From Sanderia malayensis (Eukaryota > Cnidaria > Scyphozoa > Semaeostomeae > Pelagiidae), in the NCBI GenBank assembly GCA_013076295.1, contig RQOL01000906.1, forward strand, positions 1,054,001-1,118,000: 64,000 nt of DNA. Reading direction: 5' to 3'. A program made the position numbers and the translations under genes. Positions 24,591-35,971 of this stretch are shown here, in pieces. Under the pieces are notes generated by a model, which had not been told where the DNA came from, searched no databases, and was given only the letters and a program-made list of their open reading frames with translations. Position 1 is the stretch's first letter; each line of letters begins with the position of its first letter.

Positions 24591-27500
24591 ATGTCTGAGA
24601 GAAAAGTTCTAAACGTGAGTATGATGCTGTTTTGGAAAAAGTTTACAGTTTTTGGCCTAGCCATTTTTCCTTCCCAGGGCCTAAACCTGATTTGCCCTGG
24701 CAGCGAATGTTTACTGATGTATATTTAATTGTAATGATAACTTAATTTTGGTTTTTTACATTTATTAACGTGGCATTCTTTTTTAGAAATATTATCCGCC
24801 TGATTTTGATGTGACAAAGCTTCCCAAACTTCGCTTGTCGAGAGATCGCCAATTTGTGATTCGAATAATGGCTCCTTTCAGCATGCGGTGAGACAATTAC
24901 ACTCTTTTCTTTTTATAAGAATAAACTTTATAAGAATAATGAGGCTCAAAATTCGTGAAATTTGAGAAAATTTTAAGAATATTGTCAGGCTCACAATCTT
25001 GTGAAACTATCATTTTTAGCAGGCGCTTTTTATTTTTGAATTGGTGTGTTTTTCACAGGCAATGGTTTTAAATACACTCATCCAAATTTCGATGAAAGTG
25101 TCGATACAATCTGTGCTACAGGAATTAAGGACTTATTCTGTTAGCCATTGTAATAGTTATGCGTTTTGGCATCGATTATAATAATAGCAGTGTATTGCCA
25201 TATCCGTATCTTCTGCAGCGCTAAGAATAATTTAAGAATATTCCGGGACTCAAAATAGAAAAAAATTAAGAATAATGAGGCTCAGCAAAAAATTAAGCAT
25301 TCTTATAAAACGAAAAGAGTGTAAAAGCATCGAACAGTTTTCATTTAAATCTCATAACCAACGTACTAAATAGAATATTTATTGTCTTTTTATTTATTTA
25401 CAGATGCAAAACCTGTGGTGATTATATTTATAAAGGAAGGAAATTTAATGCAAGACAGGTGAAGAATCTGATCAAAATTTAATTTATATTTGAGGACACA
25501 TTATTTTTATTTTTTTATTATATAGGCAGAAAATCATATTTTCAAGTTGTGCATCATGATTATTGGCCTGTTATATTAATTCCATAGCAATATTAAATTC
25601 CAGATTTTGAAAATTTAACTGTTTCCTTCTATTTTATGATATTATTTGTTGTTTGCACAGGAAACAGTAAAAGATGAAACATACCTTGGTCTTAGAATTT
25701 TTCGGTTCTATATTAGATGCCCGAAATGTCTTTCAGAGATTACTTTCAAGGTATATTAAAAATCTTTGATTTTCCATGCAATCTATGAAGTTCTTTTCAG
25801 CTCAATGTTACTTGATATTTATTAATTTTGTACATACTTTCTCAGACTGACCCTGAAAACACAGATTACACAATGGAGCAGGGTGCCATTCGTAATTTTG
25901 AAGCTTTCAGACTTGCAAAGAAACAGGAAGAGAAATTGAAACAAGAAAAAGAGGATGAGGAATTAAATAATCCAATGAAGGTAAAAAAGATTTGATTAAT
26001 AGTGGATTATATCTATGTTAGAAAGTTGTATGCTCATAACATACAATTCTGGATAACTCTAACCCATGAACCATTTTGTATTTCCCTGGAAAGTTTTGCT
26101 AGTACTTTTTAACCTTTGATAATTCAAACATTTGTCAACTCAAAACATTTTCATTGGTCCCTTAAAGGTTCAAGTGATCAGGATTTTACTGTATTTCAGA
26201 ATTTAGATAGAAATCATCTTTGATTTATGATTTTATAACATGTTTTTTATTCCAGGCTCTTGAAAATCGTACCATGGAATCAAGAAGTGAAATGCAAATG
26301 ATTGAAAAGCTTGAAGAACTAAAAGATTTAAATGCAAGACATGCTGCAGGTATATAACTTCTGGATTAAATAAATTTTTATTTAGACAAATATAATTTGA
26401 GATATTTTTCATTTGCCCTATACACAGTCACAGGCGCAATCAACTCTGTCTAATTTGAGCAACCTGAGAAAGAGTTGGTTCATTGTAAGAGTTCGTTCAT
26501 TAGTGATCCTAGGGACGGTGACTTTCGTTCGAGTTCGAATTACACGAGTTCAAACTATGCAAGTTTGACTGTATATTTTACTTTTTTTAAGTCGACCATG
26601 AGAAGCTTTTAAGAGATCATATAATTGTCAATGAAGAAGAGCAGATTAGTAAACAAGAAAAAGAAGATGAAGCACTTGTGAAGTAAGTAGTAAAGTTTTT
26701 ATTGTATTTCTATTGAAAAGCGAAAAATATTCCTCCCCGGCGGGGAATTGAACCCCGGTCTCCCGCGTGACAGGCGGGGATACTCACCACTATACTACCG
26801 AGGACACAATGAAGTAGGCACCAAAATGTTTTTGTTTCAAATTGCTTTTTTTCCAATCATGTTTCGCAATGTGAGATATCAAAGTAAAGAAAACGATTAT
26901 TGCATTTTTGTGGCGTTTCGCTTAATCTTCTTGACGAGTTATCCAGTTGGGCATACCAGCGCAGCATCCAAAACAAAAAGCGATTCAATTTTATTTGGCA
27001 GATAATTTTTCAATATAAAAATCTTTGCTTTTTGTCTATCATAAAATAGGTTCCTGAAATCATATACATTTTATATCAGAACTTTTTATATCAGAACTTA
27101 TGAAAACTTGCAAAAGAGACGGTGTCATAAGACGAGGCTCAGCATCTACTGTCAATTTGTTATAATTTATCTATTGTCTTTCATAATCCGTTCAAGGTTC
27201 AACTTAAATTTCGTAATTCTAACCTCTTTCTATCCTAAAAAGACTATATGACAATGCATCAAATCAAAAGTGTGTTCCAATTCAAATGTTTTCATGTGCC
27301 TTTCATCTTCTTTCTGTTGAGTTTTGGGCTTCTTAACACAGCTCCTTGACTTTGAACAATAACCTTGATATTTTCTTTGGCTATTTTGTATTCTTCCTTG
27401 GTGAAGTGCTTCTTGAGAATCGGGTCAACAAAACTGAAAAAATTATCTGCTGTTCTTGACAATGTCAGCAATGAAAGCATGAAGCTATCAGGCTTACACT

Positions 27501-29060
27501 CTTTCAATGATACCTGTTTCATTTCCGCGTCTAATGCCTCTTCGTAACTTGCATCGAGTGTTGGAAATTTGTGAAACATGCCAAAAAAACCAGTGTGCAC
27601 ATCACCTAATATCTTGCGTTTCACAAGATTGTTTAGGGTCAATTGAACACTGCATTCTCTCTCCTCTCTTTCGAACCAATCTCGTAGTAGCCTTTGCTTG
27701 TTTGGATGTGCAGAATGGTGGTGCAATATGTGATTGAACCCGGCTTTGTCCAAATACGTTCCAGTGGGTGTTTGGTCAATAACTTTTACAGTTAATTGCT
27801 GATGATGCTCACAACCCAAATGAGAACTATCAAAAACAATGTCGATCTTGCCAGCAGCATACAAATCAACAATAACTGCTGCATATGCACCAGTTCTTAG
27901 ATACATGCTGGATTTCTTACCATCAATTTCGCCAGTACCACTATTCTGCCACATCAAAACATAGGCCTCTGAAAGGTACAGCCGTCTTTTCGCAAACGCT
28001 GACTTGTCGAAGTCATTACAAGTGATAACGAGACGAACTGCCTCGCAAAACGATGAAAAACAAGCATTTTGCTCGGCCAAAATGGCAGCTGGGGCACCAG
28101 CGACTGCTTCTGCTATTGCCATGATTAAGAAGATCGTCTTCTGATGTCAGTGGAGTGATCTCAACTTTGGATCATGAACGTACGAAGAGATATCCTGTTT
28201 TTGTCTTTCTCTGTGCCGTGTTGGGGTTTTCACAGTTAATTGAACTTGCTCAATGCTATCATCACCACATTGCTGCCCATTGTGCAAGTCAACAATTGTC
28301 TCTTTTGTTCACAGCTTGTTAATCTTCTCCCATCACATTCCCTTAATCCGCTGACAACTTTATCACGAACATCTTTTGTTTGATATTGCTTTGTTTGTTA
28401 TGTGTTTTAAAGCTGTCTGTAAAACACGGAATATAGGAATTGTGGAATCTTTTTGTCCGTAGATCCATATTCAACACAAGGAATGATGGTTACGTTAAAC
28501 GAATCGATGACTTCGATAAAAACGATGATGATGATGATGATTATGATAACAAGGGCATTATCGATACTCATAATAAAGAATCAGATTTGACTCGTAAAAG
28601 ATCTGCAACTGACCATCTCGCAGAGGTAAGCTAGCTTTTGTTGAGTTCACCTCTCATGTGTATTCAACAAGGCCCTAGTCTGTAGCTACTCTCTGCCTGT
28701 TGCTCATATAGTTGTAATTAAGGCTTTCTTTCATCGCAGAAGGCTGAAGACGACGTTCCTGCTCATAAAAAGAAATTACAAAGTAAAGAAGGCGTCGTAG
28801 GATTCTCGAAAATCAAGTTAGCCAGTGTTGTTAAAATTAAGAAGCCAAAAGAAAGCGATAAGAAATTGTCTACTGACAATAATTATGAATCTAAAGACAT
28901 TAATGCAGGTGAAGCTCACTGTTCAAAGTCCACTGCTGATAGCTCATCTTCTGTGGTAAGCGATTCTATTGATCCTTCTACCAGTACAAAACAGACAACG
29001 AATTCTTTGTCCTTGCTTGGTACTTACGATAGCTCATCAAATAGTGACAGTGACCAATGA
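24591..29060 (+). CDS. YJU2: YJU2 / CCDC94 splicing factor
   Basis: A spliceosomal protein that in known species acts at the first catalytic step; 357 aa. Exons: 24591-24614, 24787-24887, 25404-25458, 25661-25750, 25846-25980, 26256-26349, 26592-26682, 28463-28625 and 28740-29060, all in frame. The N-terminus [16 protein letters not shown] is almost invariant in this family. Zinc-binding pairs are CKTC (43-46) and CPKC (80-83). [14 protein letters not shown] and the ELNNPMKALENRT segment are also family hallmarks. A coiled-coil region and a low-complexity Asp/Ser/Lys tail follow. The start is 424 bp downstream of the CENP-E stop on the same strand. The seventh intron (26683-28462) is far longer than the others and hosts a tRNA and a GOLPH3-like gene. 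Confidence 0.97.
26437..26571. mobile_element. pogo/Tigger-like MITE, second copy
   Basis: In YJU2 intron 6. It shares ATCAACTCTGTCTAATTTGAG, TTCATTAGTGATCCT and CGAATTACACGAGTTCAAAC with 12580-12765, and ends TTTGACTGTA. It is shorter than the first copy because of an internal deletion. Confidence 0.65.
26733..26804 (-). tRNA. tRNA-Asp (GUC anticodon)
   Basis: Reads TCCTCGGTAGTATAGTGG from 26804 on the minus strand, with anticodon stem-loop CCTGTCACGC and T-arm GGGGTTCAATTCCCC. The acceptor stem pairs fully (one T:G) and the mature length is 72 nt without CCA. Internal A and B boxes are intact. A short T-run just downstream (26724-26728 on the plus strand as A) is a plausible Pol III terminator. 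It sits antisense within the seventh YJU2 intron. Confidence 0.96.
27292..28122 (-). CDS. Intronless GOLPH3-like (GPP34-domain) protein
   Basis: A single-exon 276-aa gene lying antisense inside the seventh YJU2 intron. It resembles the GPP34 fold of Golgi phosphoprotein 3, which binds PI4P and retains glycosyltransferases in the Golgi. Similar features are the helix-rich start with [17 protein letters not shown], then [20 protein letters not shown] and the late [17 protein letters not shown] segment, all in GOLPH3 order. It is clearly diverged, with an unmatched N-terminus of about 45 residues and a basic C-terminus. The PI4P-contacting residues cannot be confirmed by eye. The lack of introns among intron-rich neighbours suggests retroposition, though no poly(A) remnant or TSD was found. 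The frame is intact, so it is probably functional. Confidence 0.82.
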   Translation of the reverse strand: MAIAEAVAGAPAAILAEQNACFSSFCEAVRLVITCNDFDKSAFAKRRLYLSEAYVLMWQNSGTGEIDGKKSSMYLRTGAYAAVIVDLYAAGKIDIVFDSSHLGCEHHQQLTVKVIDQTPTGTYLDKAGFNHILHHHSAHPNKQRLLRDWFEREERECSVQLTLNNLVKRKILGDVHTGFFGMFHKFPTLDASYEEALDAEMKQVSLKECKPDSFMLSLLTLSRTADNFFSFVDPILKKHFTKEEYKIAKENIKVIVQSQGAVLRSPKLNRKKMKGT

Positions 29061-30840
29061 ATACCATTGATAGTGACCAATCACTTGATGTATTGGGCAT
29101 TGCATTATGCTGATGGTTTGTGATGTTTCATTTGCATTAAATAATTGTCTTTAAAATACTGGACCAGGCAACGCTATATTGCCAAGAGTTTTGTAGAATA
29201 TTCATTTCATTTCTTATTCTCGTTGCATAGTGATAAGAGTCAGTCTTGACGTAAAATGATGACGTATCTTATGTATCGAAGTAGAGGCTGCTATCATTTG
29301 TTTCCAGTCTTTTAGTTGCGCGTTCTGGAAGAGCTCGTTCTTTCTTTGGTTGGATGGAGAAAAAAACTCACAAGTTGATACGAAAATAAAGAAATACTCA
29401 AGGATTAACACGGTAACTCTATCAATACTCTCTGATAATTCATTTACATGGTAAATAGATGACAATTTGGTAATTATTTAGTCGAAATTCAATGTTGTAT
29501 TGCCCACGTTATGGAGGTGCATGGTTGCTTCGTAGAATTCTCACTAAAAATGGCGATGTTTAGGCCTAGGCCTATTTTTGTTGTTAGATATGCTGTATAC
29601 CCGTTGATATTTTAAACATTTCTCGTTGTACTAGTGTTTATTTTGTTTTCTCAACTCAGATAATCCGTCGCCACGAGGATGCAATGTTTTAGAAAAAGTA
29701 TTTCCAGAAAGAAGAATATTATCAAGGACCACAGTACAAATATTTTATTTTGAAACAAAATTTGTATAATTTCGTTTAATAATAAAGTCTTAGGGTGTGT
29801 GTTTTTTTGGGGAGAATCATAGGCATAGGCTAATTCAAGGAATTTAAATAAATAAATACAAATAGGATTTCATTTAAGGCATTCTCTTCTAGTGATAAGA
29901 TAGCAACTCAGGGTAACTTAAGGATGCGCCGTTTAGCAACAGGATAGAAGCGCAATAAGTATCGTAATTTCTTAATTAGGCTAGCTAGGGCGAAGGGTGG
30001 GTTAGCTGAGGGTGGCTCAAACTGGGTGGTAGGGTCTGGCTGCGGCAGTTGTAAGGGGCACTGTACCCTTATAGCTGTTGTGGCTTTTGGCCATGGGGGA
30101 CCCGAGCCCCTGTGGTCGCTGGTTTGTCCCGGACGCTCTGTTCCGTGAAAGGTGGGAGGAAGTATAAATAAATAAGCCCTGTCTTGTGGAGTGCTGTTGG
30201 CTACCTCGCTTTGTCATATGATCTCATGTGCTCAAGGTCCCCTATCCAGCTCAACCAATTTGTCAATTCTTACGTCCATTCCTATTTAATGAGGAAATGA
30301 TATATCTATACAATGCAACTCAATCACGGTGTATTATAATCACAAGTCTAATCCAAGTTCAATAGCCCGAAACAACTTGCTATGAAGCATGTTACAATTC
30401 AATAAGACCATGAAATGCAACTCTGAAGGTCGGAAAACGTAACCTGCTCGCAAATATGCCAAACGATCCTAGGCCTCAAATCTTAGAAAAATATAATCGT
30501 TTTTGTTGAGGCAAATCAATCATGAGAGCAGTAAGCATTGCCCCCCGTAGGCCATAGCGTCATTGCATTTACTACACCCCCCAGGTCGTATCATCATTAT
30601 TTGATCAGGCGAATGGCTGAACATCACAACATAAAAGCGAGGACCGCACTAATTTTTGAACCCTTTGAATATGATAATATTCACCTCAGGCAAAAGAATA
30701 TCTTTGTGCAAATAAAAGACAAAAATCTCTCAAATACTGATAAAAACAAAACTTTGTAGAAGCATCGTAGAAACAAGTACAGATAAAATAAAAGAAATAG
30801 AAGTACTTCTTTTAATTTACTTTGAAACTACAACTAACAT
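29061..30840. other. Intergenic stretch with no gene recognised
   Basis: AT-rich YJU2 3' flank. A more GC-rich patch at about 29985-30240 contains short frames with no family resemblance. No tRNA, TIR element or conserved exon was recognised. Confidence 0.5.
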
Positions 30841-30849
30841 TAATACTAC

Positions 30850-31300
30850 GATTATATGCTGTGCTATATGATTGCAACTAACATACTTATGAGTAATGCT
30901 ATAACTAACATATATATGATTGCATACATTCCTAAAGCATAATTGCATATGCCACATATCAATTGCATAAAATTCTCAAATATAACTGCATACATTACGT
31001 ATACATTGTGACACATATTTCTACCATAAAGCTGCATGTATACTGCCACATATTGCTCACATACAACTACATATATTACCTATCTATTGCTACACAAATT
31101 GCTCCGATATAACTGCATATATTATCTATCTATTGCTACAAATATCGCTCCAATATAACTGCAGCATGTACTACCTGTTTATTGCTACATATGTTGCTCT
31201 CATATAACTACATATATTACACTCTATTTCTACATGTATTGTTCCGATGTATCTGCATATATTACCTACTTATTGAGAACTATACTAAATAAAAGCAATT
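30850..31300. repeat. Degenerate tandem array, about 46-49 bp period
   Basis: Recurring ATATAACTGCATATATTA and TATCTATTGCTACA blocks with spacings of about 46, 49 and 46 bp at the right end; the left end is more decayed. A related short-unit, Ser/Thr-like repeat of CTGCTA and ATTGCTAG continues to about 31640. No gene is supported. Confidence 0.6.
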
Positions 31301-32131
31301 TTAAACTTATTTTACACCGAAACTGCTGCTACTTGTACTGCAAGCACTTCCTATGAGTAATACTATGACTACAACATAGATGTCAACAATTTCACGCACA
31401 AGTCTATCTGCTAGTGCCGCTACAATTACAAATGCTAGAAAGATCAATGCTAGTTCTTCAACTGAAACTGCTACAGCAATTGTTAGCAAGATAAATGCTA
31501 TAATTACTATGGTCACTGTTAGCATGCCAATCATATCATTGCAAAAACAACTGCTTGTAAGATAAATTCTAGTTCTGCCACTGAAACTGCCAGTAAAAAT
31601 AAATGTCATTACTGCAATTGCAACTGCTAGTAAAATCAATACGACTGCCTTTCATGACTACAAAGACCACAACTACCAAGAATACCAACAAACCAACAAA
31701 TTACGAAAAATTATAATCAAATAACAAATAATATTCTATTCAAAAAAGCTAAACTGAAAACATAATAATGCACAAGATATCCATTGAAATCGGTGAATTA
31801 CAACCTAATTGGAAGTGAGGGTTAGGGGCACCAGGTCAAAGGTTCAGGGTGCAAGCTTTTGTGTAAATGAAGTCAGAGCAGACCGATATCAAATTCAGCG
31901 ACCCAGGCTTCAACTACGATGACGCGTACAATGCTTAATACATCTCCTAATTTTGTATGCAAACAGATCACAATTCTCTTCCCCCTCAAGTCACATTCCA
32001 TAGAAAGTCAAATTGTTAACAGCTTCAAGCCCTTTAGCCCCAGTCCTTACAATTTTCATGAACTTGGATACGTATGTGATATAAAACATCGCAAACGAGC
32101 AACATTAATATAGATACAAACATTTTCTCAC

Positions 32132-32277
32132 CATAGGAATGTAGACGCAGTTAGGAATATGACAACTGGCTGAACCAGAATCAGGGACCATGAGCCATGA
32201 AGACCATACAACGCAGCAAGGTAGACCAACAGCAACTCCACAGGATCAGGGCTTAGCATGGCGGACGAGACCAAGTG
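32132..32277 (-). CDS. Candidate duplicated exon (copy 1) of a membrane protein
   Basis: Open 146-nt block bounded by TAAG| and a TATG|GTGAGA donor on the minus strand, encoding a strongly hydrophobic peptide with LSPDPVELLLVYLAALYG and SWSLILVQPVVIFLTAS. It is almost identical to 33462-33607. The surrounding about 300 bp is duplicated too. The parent gene is not identified; MBOAT-like or GPI-pathway membrane proteins were considered without proof. Confidence 0.4.
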
Positions 32278-33461
32278 CTTACATCATCACAAACCTAAAA
32301 AGAATTATGAACTATTAAAACAAAATAAATAACCTAAGCCTGAGGGGTTGAAACTGTCTTTGCTTATTGAATTTTCTCGCTTAAGAGAGATTGGAAATGA
32401 AAGGGCTGTCTTCAATCAGAAATAATCTACAAAATTGTATTTGCGGGAAGGAAATGAGTTCCATGGAGCAAAGGTAACCAAATTATAATTTTGGCCCAGA
32501 GAACTTCGACCATGTTCAAATATATTTTCCATGATATTCTTCAATAAGCATCAAAGACAGCTTCAAAATTGGCCAATGCAGAGATAACATAAACTAATCA
32601 ATTACATTTTTATGATAAAAACAATAACAGATGTTCATTGTTCTCTCCATCTCATCTGAATAACTGGATTTCAAATTGTAAATATTCACTGTTCTTCATC
32701 ATATTCTTAACTTTACAAAAGAGAAATTACAAAAGAATGTATAAGAAATGTCTGCATTGGCCAAATGAACCCCTCCTATAGACTAACAAAAGCAATGAGT
32801 CACCATACTGCTTCAAAGAAATGCCTCAAATGCCCCTTTTTTACCCCTTTGAAAAGCACGTCTTTGGTAACATGTGAAAACAACTATGATAAAAGGCTAT
32901 GCAAGGACTGGGCTTGTTCTACAGCATGTAAATGTAGCATGTTAAATCTGGCTGCCATTACTTGGACCATATCTTGCTTGAAGGATCTTTTAAATCCCTA
33001 TTGGAATTTAAAATTTTATCAACCATAGTTTATGCACCCAGGACAGTTCTTGCCTGCATTATATTTATTACTTCAGTTTTATTTAAATAAGTATGGTGGG
33101 TAAAACCCTACTGCATACTTTCAAGGGATGTCCACATTATTCATCTCTTTGAATTTGAAGCAATATGGTGACAGATATAAGCTAGAAAGCAGAATACAAA
33201 ATATAACACAAAATTTATATCTCCTGCCAATAATGTTGCATCCATGTAATGTTGTACCCAATAATGTTGCATCCAACCAGTCATCATCTTCCATAATGGA
33301 TTAAAAACTCGGTCATTCCTACAAAACAAAGATAAAAGGTCAATACAATGCCTTTTGATGGTCACAAATATCTCCATAGATTCCAGCGTAACTACAACTT
33401 AAGCTAGCCTGATAGAGGTATTATATAGATTACATTAATATAGATACAAACATTTTCTCAC

Positions 33462-33607
33462 CATAGGAATGTAGATGCAGTTAAGAATATGACAACTGGC
33501 TGAACCAGAATCAGGGACCATGAGCCATGAAGACCATACAATGCAGCAAGGTAGACCAACAGCAACTCCACAGGATCAGGGCTTAGCATAGCAGACAAGG
33601 CCAAGTG
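33462..33607 (-). CDS. Candidate duplicated exon (copy 2) of a membrane protein
   Basis: Same 146-nt block as 32132-32277, with identical splice-like borders and no stop. It differs at seven bases: five silent and two changing residues (V/A and S/L). Five differences are CpG-to-TpG/CpA. The pair may be alternative exons of one minus-strand gene or a recent segmental duplication. Confidence 0.4.
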
Positions 33608-33844
33608 CTTACATCATCACAAGCCTTAAAGAAAATTAAAAAATATTAACAACAAATCTACAAAATAAATAACCTAATCCTCAGACATTGAAGCTGTCTT
33701 TGCTTATTAAATATTACACAGTTAAAAGAGATTGGGGATGAAGAAGACTGTCATCAGCTCAAAATGATGAACAAGAAATGCCTTGAAGGAAGATGCTAGT
33801 TGGAAATACACCTCATTGGATAAAGAACTAAAACAGGTAGATTC

Positions 33845-34190
33845 AGGCATAACAACAGCTTAATCTGGCCTGATATACCTCCACAGATTCCAGTGTAACT
33901 ACAGGTTAAATTAGCCTCATATATCTAAATAGATTTGAGCACAACTATAGCTCAAACTAGCCTAATATGCCTCCATAGATTCCAGTGTAACTACAGGTTA
34001 AATTAGCCTCATATATCTACATAGATTTGAGCACAACTATAGCTCAAACTAGCCTAATATGCCTCTATAGATTCCAGTGTAACTGCAGATTAAACTAGCC
34101 TGATATATCTACATAGACTTGAGCATAACTACAGCTTGAGCTAGCCTGATATACCTCCACATATTTCAGTGTAACTACTGATTAAACCTG
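33845..34190. repeat. Tandem array, 92-bp dimer of 46-bp monomers
   Basis: Alternating monomers, one with ATTCCAGTGTAACTACAGGT and one with ATTTGAGCACAACTATAGCT, each followed by a variant of TAGCCTnATATnnCTnnATAG. About 3.5 dimers; an isolated monomer lies at about 33375-33425. No coding signal. Confidence 0.85.
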
Positions 34191-34943
34191 GGACTGTACC
34201 TGTGGAAAAGTTTGGTAAAGTAGGGGCATAAAATCTTTTTATCCAGTATTATATTTGCATTTGTATTTTAGATATAGTGATATCTTTTCCAATATTTACC
34301 CATATAATATTTGTTATGATCAATTGTAAAAAGTGGTTGCCGGTGCAATAGGGTGTTTTCAAGTCTTCAGCCAAACATTTCAAATGTTGGATTTTACAGA
34401 AAGACGATAAATTTGTTGATTTTGTGATTTTGCAGATGTTCTTATTGGCAAAAACATAAGCCTGATAAAGACCTTCATGGTCTGGAATGGTAAGTGAATG
34501 ACATAAAACCCAATACAATTTTTTTTCATAATAATGACATGCTACATATATACAGAGCGTCGTCATGAATAAATACAAACTACCAAGCAAAACGAACTAA
34601 AACAACTCATAAACATAACATCGATTAAAGTTACCTACAACAGGTGTGACTTCCCAGTCACATTTGGTCTACGATGATACTTTGGTCTTCCCAAAATAAA
34701 AATTGATAATTTTCAGGTATGTTACCTTCTCAACATTTTCCGATGAATAAAGGTCTTTATCTTCCAATTAAAAAAATATTATTTTTAGGCAATACCATAT
34801 ACCATCATGCATGCCTTCTTCAAACTCCTTCGTCCTTGCTGAACTGAATGACCAACAAAAAAATAACATTAATAAATGTGGCCAATTAAGCTCGTGATTC
34901 CTTTAAAAGTAAGTAGTAATACTGGAGAAATTAAAAAGCTCAC

Positions 34944-35089
34944 CTTTGACAGTACTCTTCAATACATCGTATTCGTTTCTGTTGAAACAGTTGATGGGAA
35001 GAAGTCATCCAACCAAGTCCAAGCACGAATATTCGTTTCGTCAACTCAGATGGAATCATCAACGTTATTTCCTTATCCGTTGCGGCCAT
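34944..35089 (-). CDS. Candidate first exon of an unidentified gene
   Basis: ATG at 35089 sits in a good Kozak context (ACCCATGG). The frame stays open for 48 codons to CAAAG|GTGAGC, a credible donor. The peptide begins MAATDKEITLMIPSELTKR and contains a short hydrophobic stretch. It could be the 5' exon of the gene that owns the duplicated exons at 32-33.6 kb, but the phases do not join directly, so at least one exon is missing. I do not recognise the family. Confidence 0.3.
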
Positions 35090-35170
35090 GGGTGCACCCA
35101 ATTCTTGACAGCAGCACGCCAATTCTCTAATATAATTAAAAATTAAAAATAATAATTAAATCGGCTTTAG

Positions 35171-35229
35171 GGTTAGGCCAGTGAACTCTATATGAGAACT
35201 AGAGTTCTTATATAGAGTTTGGGTTAGGC
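35171..35229. mobile_element. 43-bp palindromic micro-element in TTAGGG-like DNA
   Basis: Imperfect palindrome 35179-35221, starting CAGTGAACTCTATAT and ending ATATAGAGTTTG, flanked by GGTTAGGC at 35171-35178 and 35222-35229. The TSD lies in GGTTAGG-rich sequence, so it is less certain than for the other copies. Confidence 0.6.
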
Positions 35230-35778
35230 TTAGGGTTAGGGAATAGGGTTACGTAATGCGGAGGAGAAAGGTGGTGAGAAAACGCAGTAGTGTATTTTGC
35301 CATTGTTAAATTATTTGCTCAACACTATCTGATTTACTTTCCGTCAAATAATTATTGAAAATATGGCATGGGCATAGGTCATTTATTGGCTAAACGAAAA
35401 CTCTTACCTGGCATGAATTCCTTTTCCTTTCAAACATAAATATGGCTTGTCATGTTACATGTTATGTTGGTTGGAAGTTGTAAGCAAAATTCAAACAAGA
35501 CAAGTGGCCCCGTCCCGCCCCAAAAGAAGTAAACATCATTCCCTCCGGTTACAATACGCATGCGCATTTTGTGGAATCCCCATGCATTGCACACTCAAAA
35601 ATTTGCTCGAGAAAGCGATTGCTTTTGTTTCTTTTCTGTTCTATTTTACACTCATTAGTGCTTCTTGGTCATGACGATAATGGCAAACAACTAGAACAAC
35701 ATTCTACTAATGTTTTAACGGTGTTTAATTCTTCTGCCTTGCCAGCCTCCTTTGACATTTGCTTCTGGCCACATTTTT

Positions 35779-35850
35779 TGATTGTGACGTCACAAAATTG
35801 ACTTAATTTAATGACGTCACAATCAGTTGTAAGCTGCCAGTGCATAAAAG
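35779..35850 (+). promoter_or_regulatory. Inverted pair of CRE motifs and TATA-like box
   Basis: Two full CREB/ATF sites (TGACGTCA) lie at 35785-35792 and 35812-35819, inside a 14-bp inverted repeat (TGATTGTGACGTCA / TGACGTCACAATCA). About 20 bp downstream is GTGCATAAAAG, a TATA-like element. The next start codon is at 35972, so this is a plausible core promoter of the coiled-coil gene. Confidence 0.6.
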
Positions 35851-35971
35851 AAGGGGATCTCAGTTGATTGGGATAACTGTTATCAAAGTTCAATTCGAGT
35901 TTATCGAAGTAACATATACAAGTTTACGAAGTGAAAATTTTATATATACATTTACTTATTCATTGAGCAAT

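Noticed and set aside
32132..33607. HHAT/MBOAT acyltransferase assignment for the duplicated hydrophobic exon
   Set aside because: The hydrophobic pattern is loosely similar, but no His/Asn catalytic motif or neighbouring matching exon was found.
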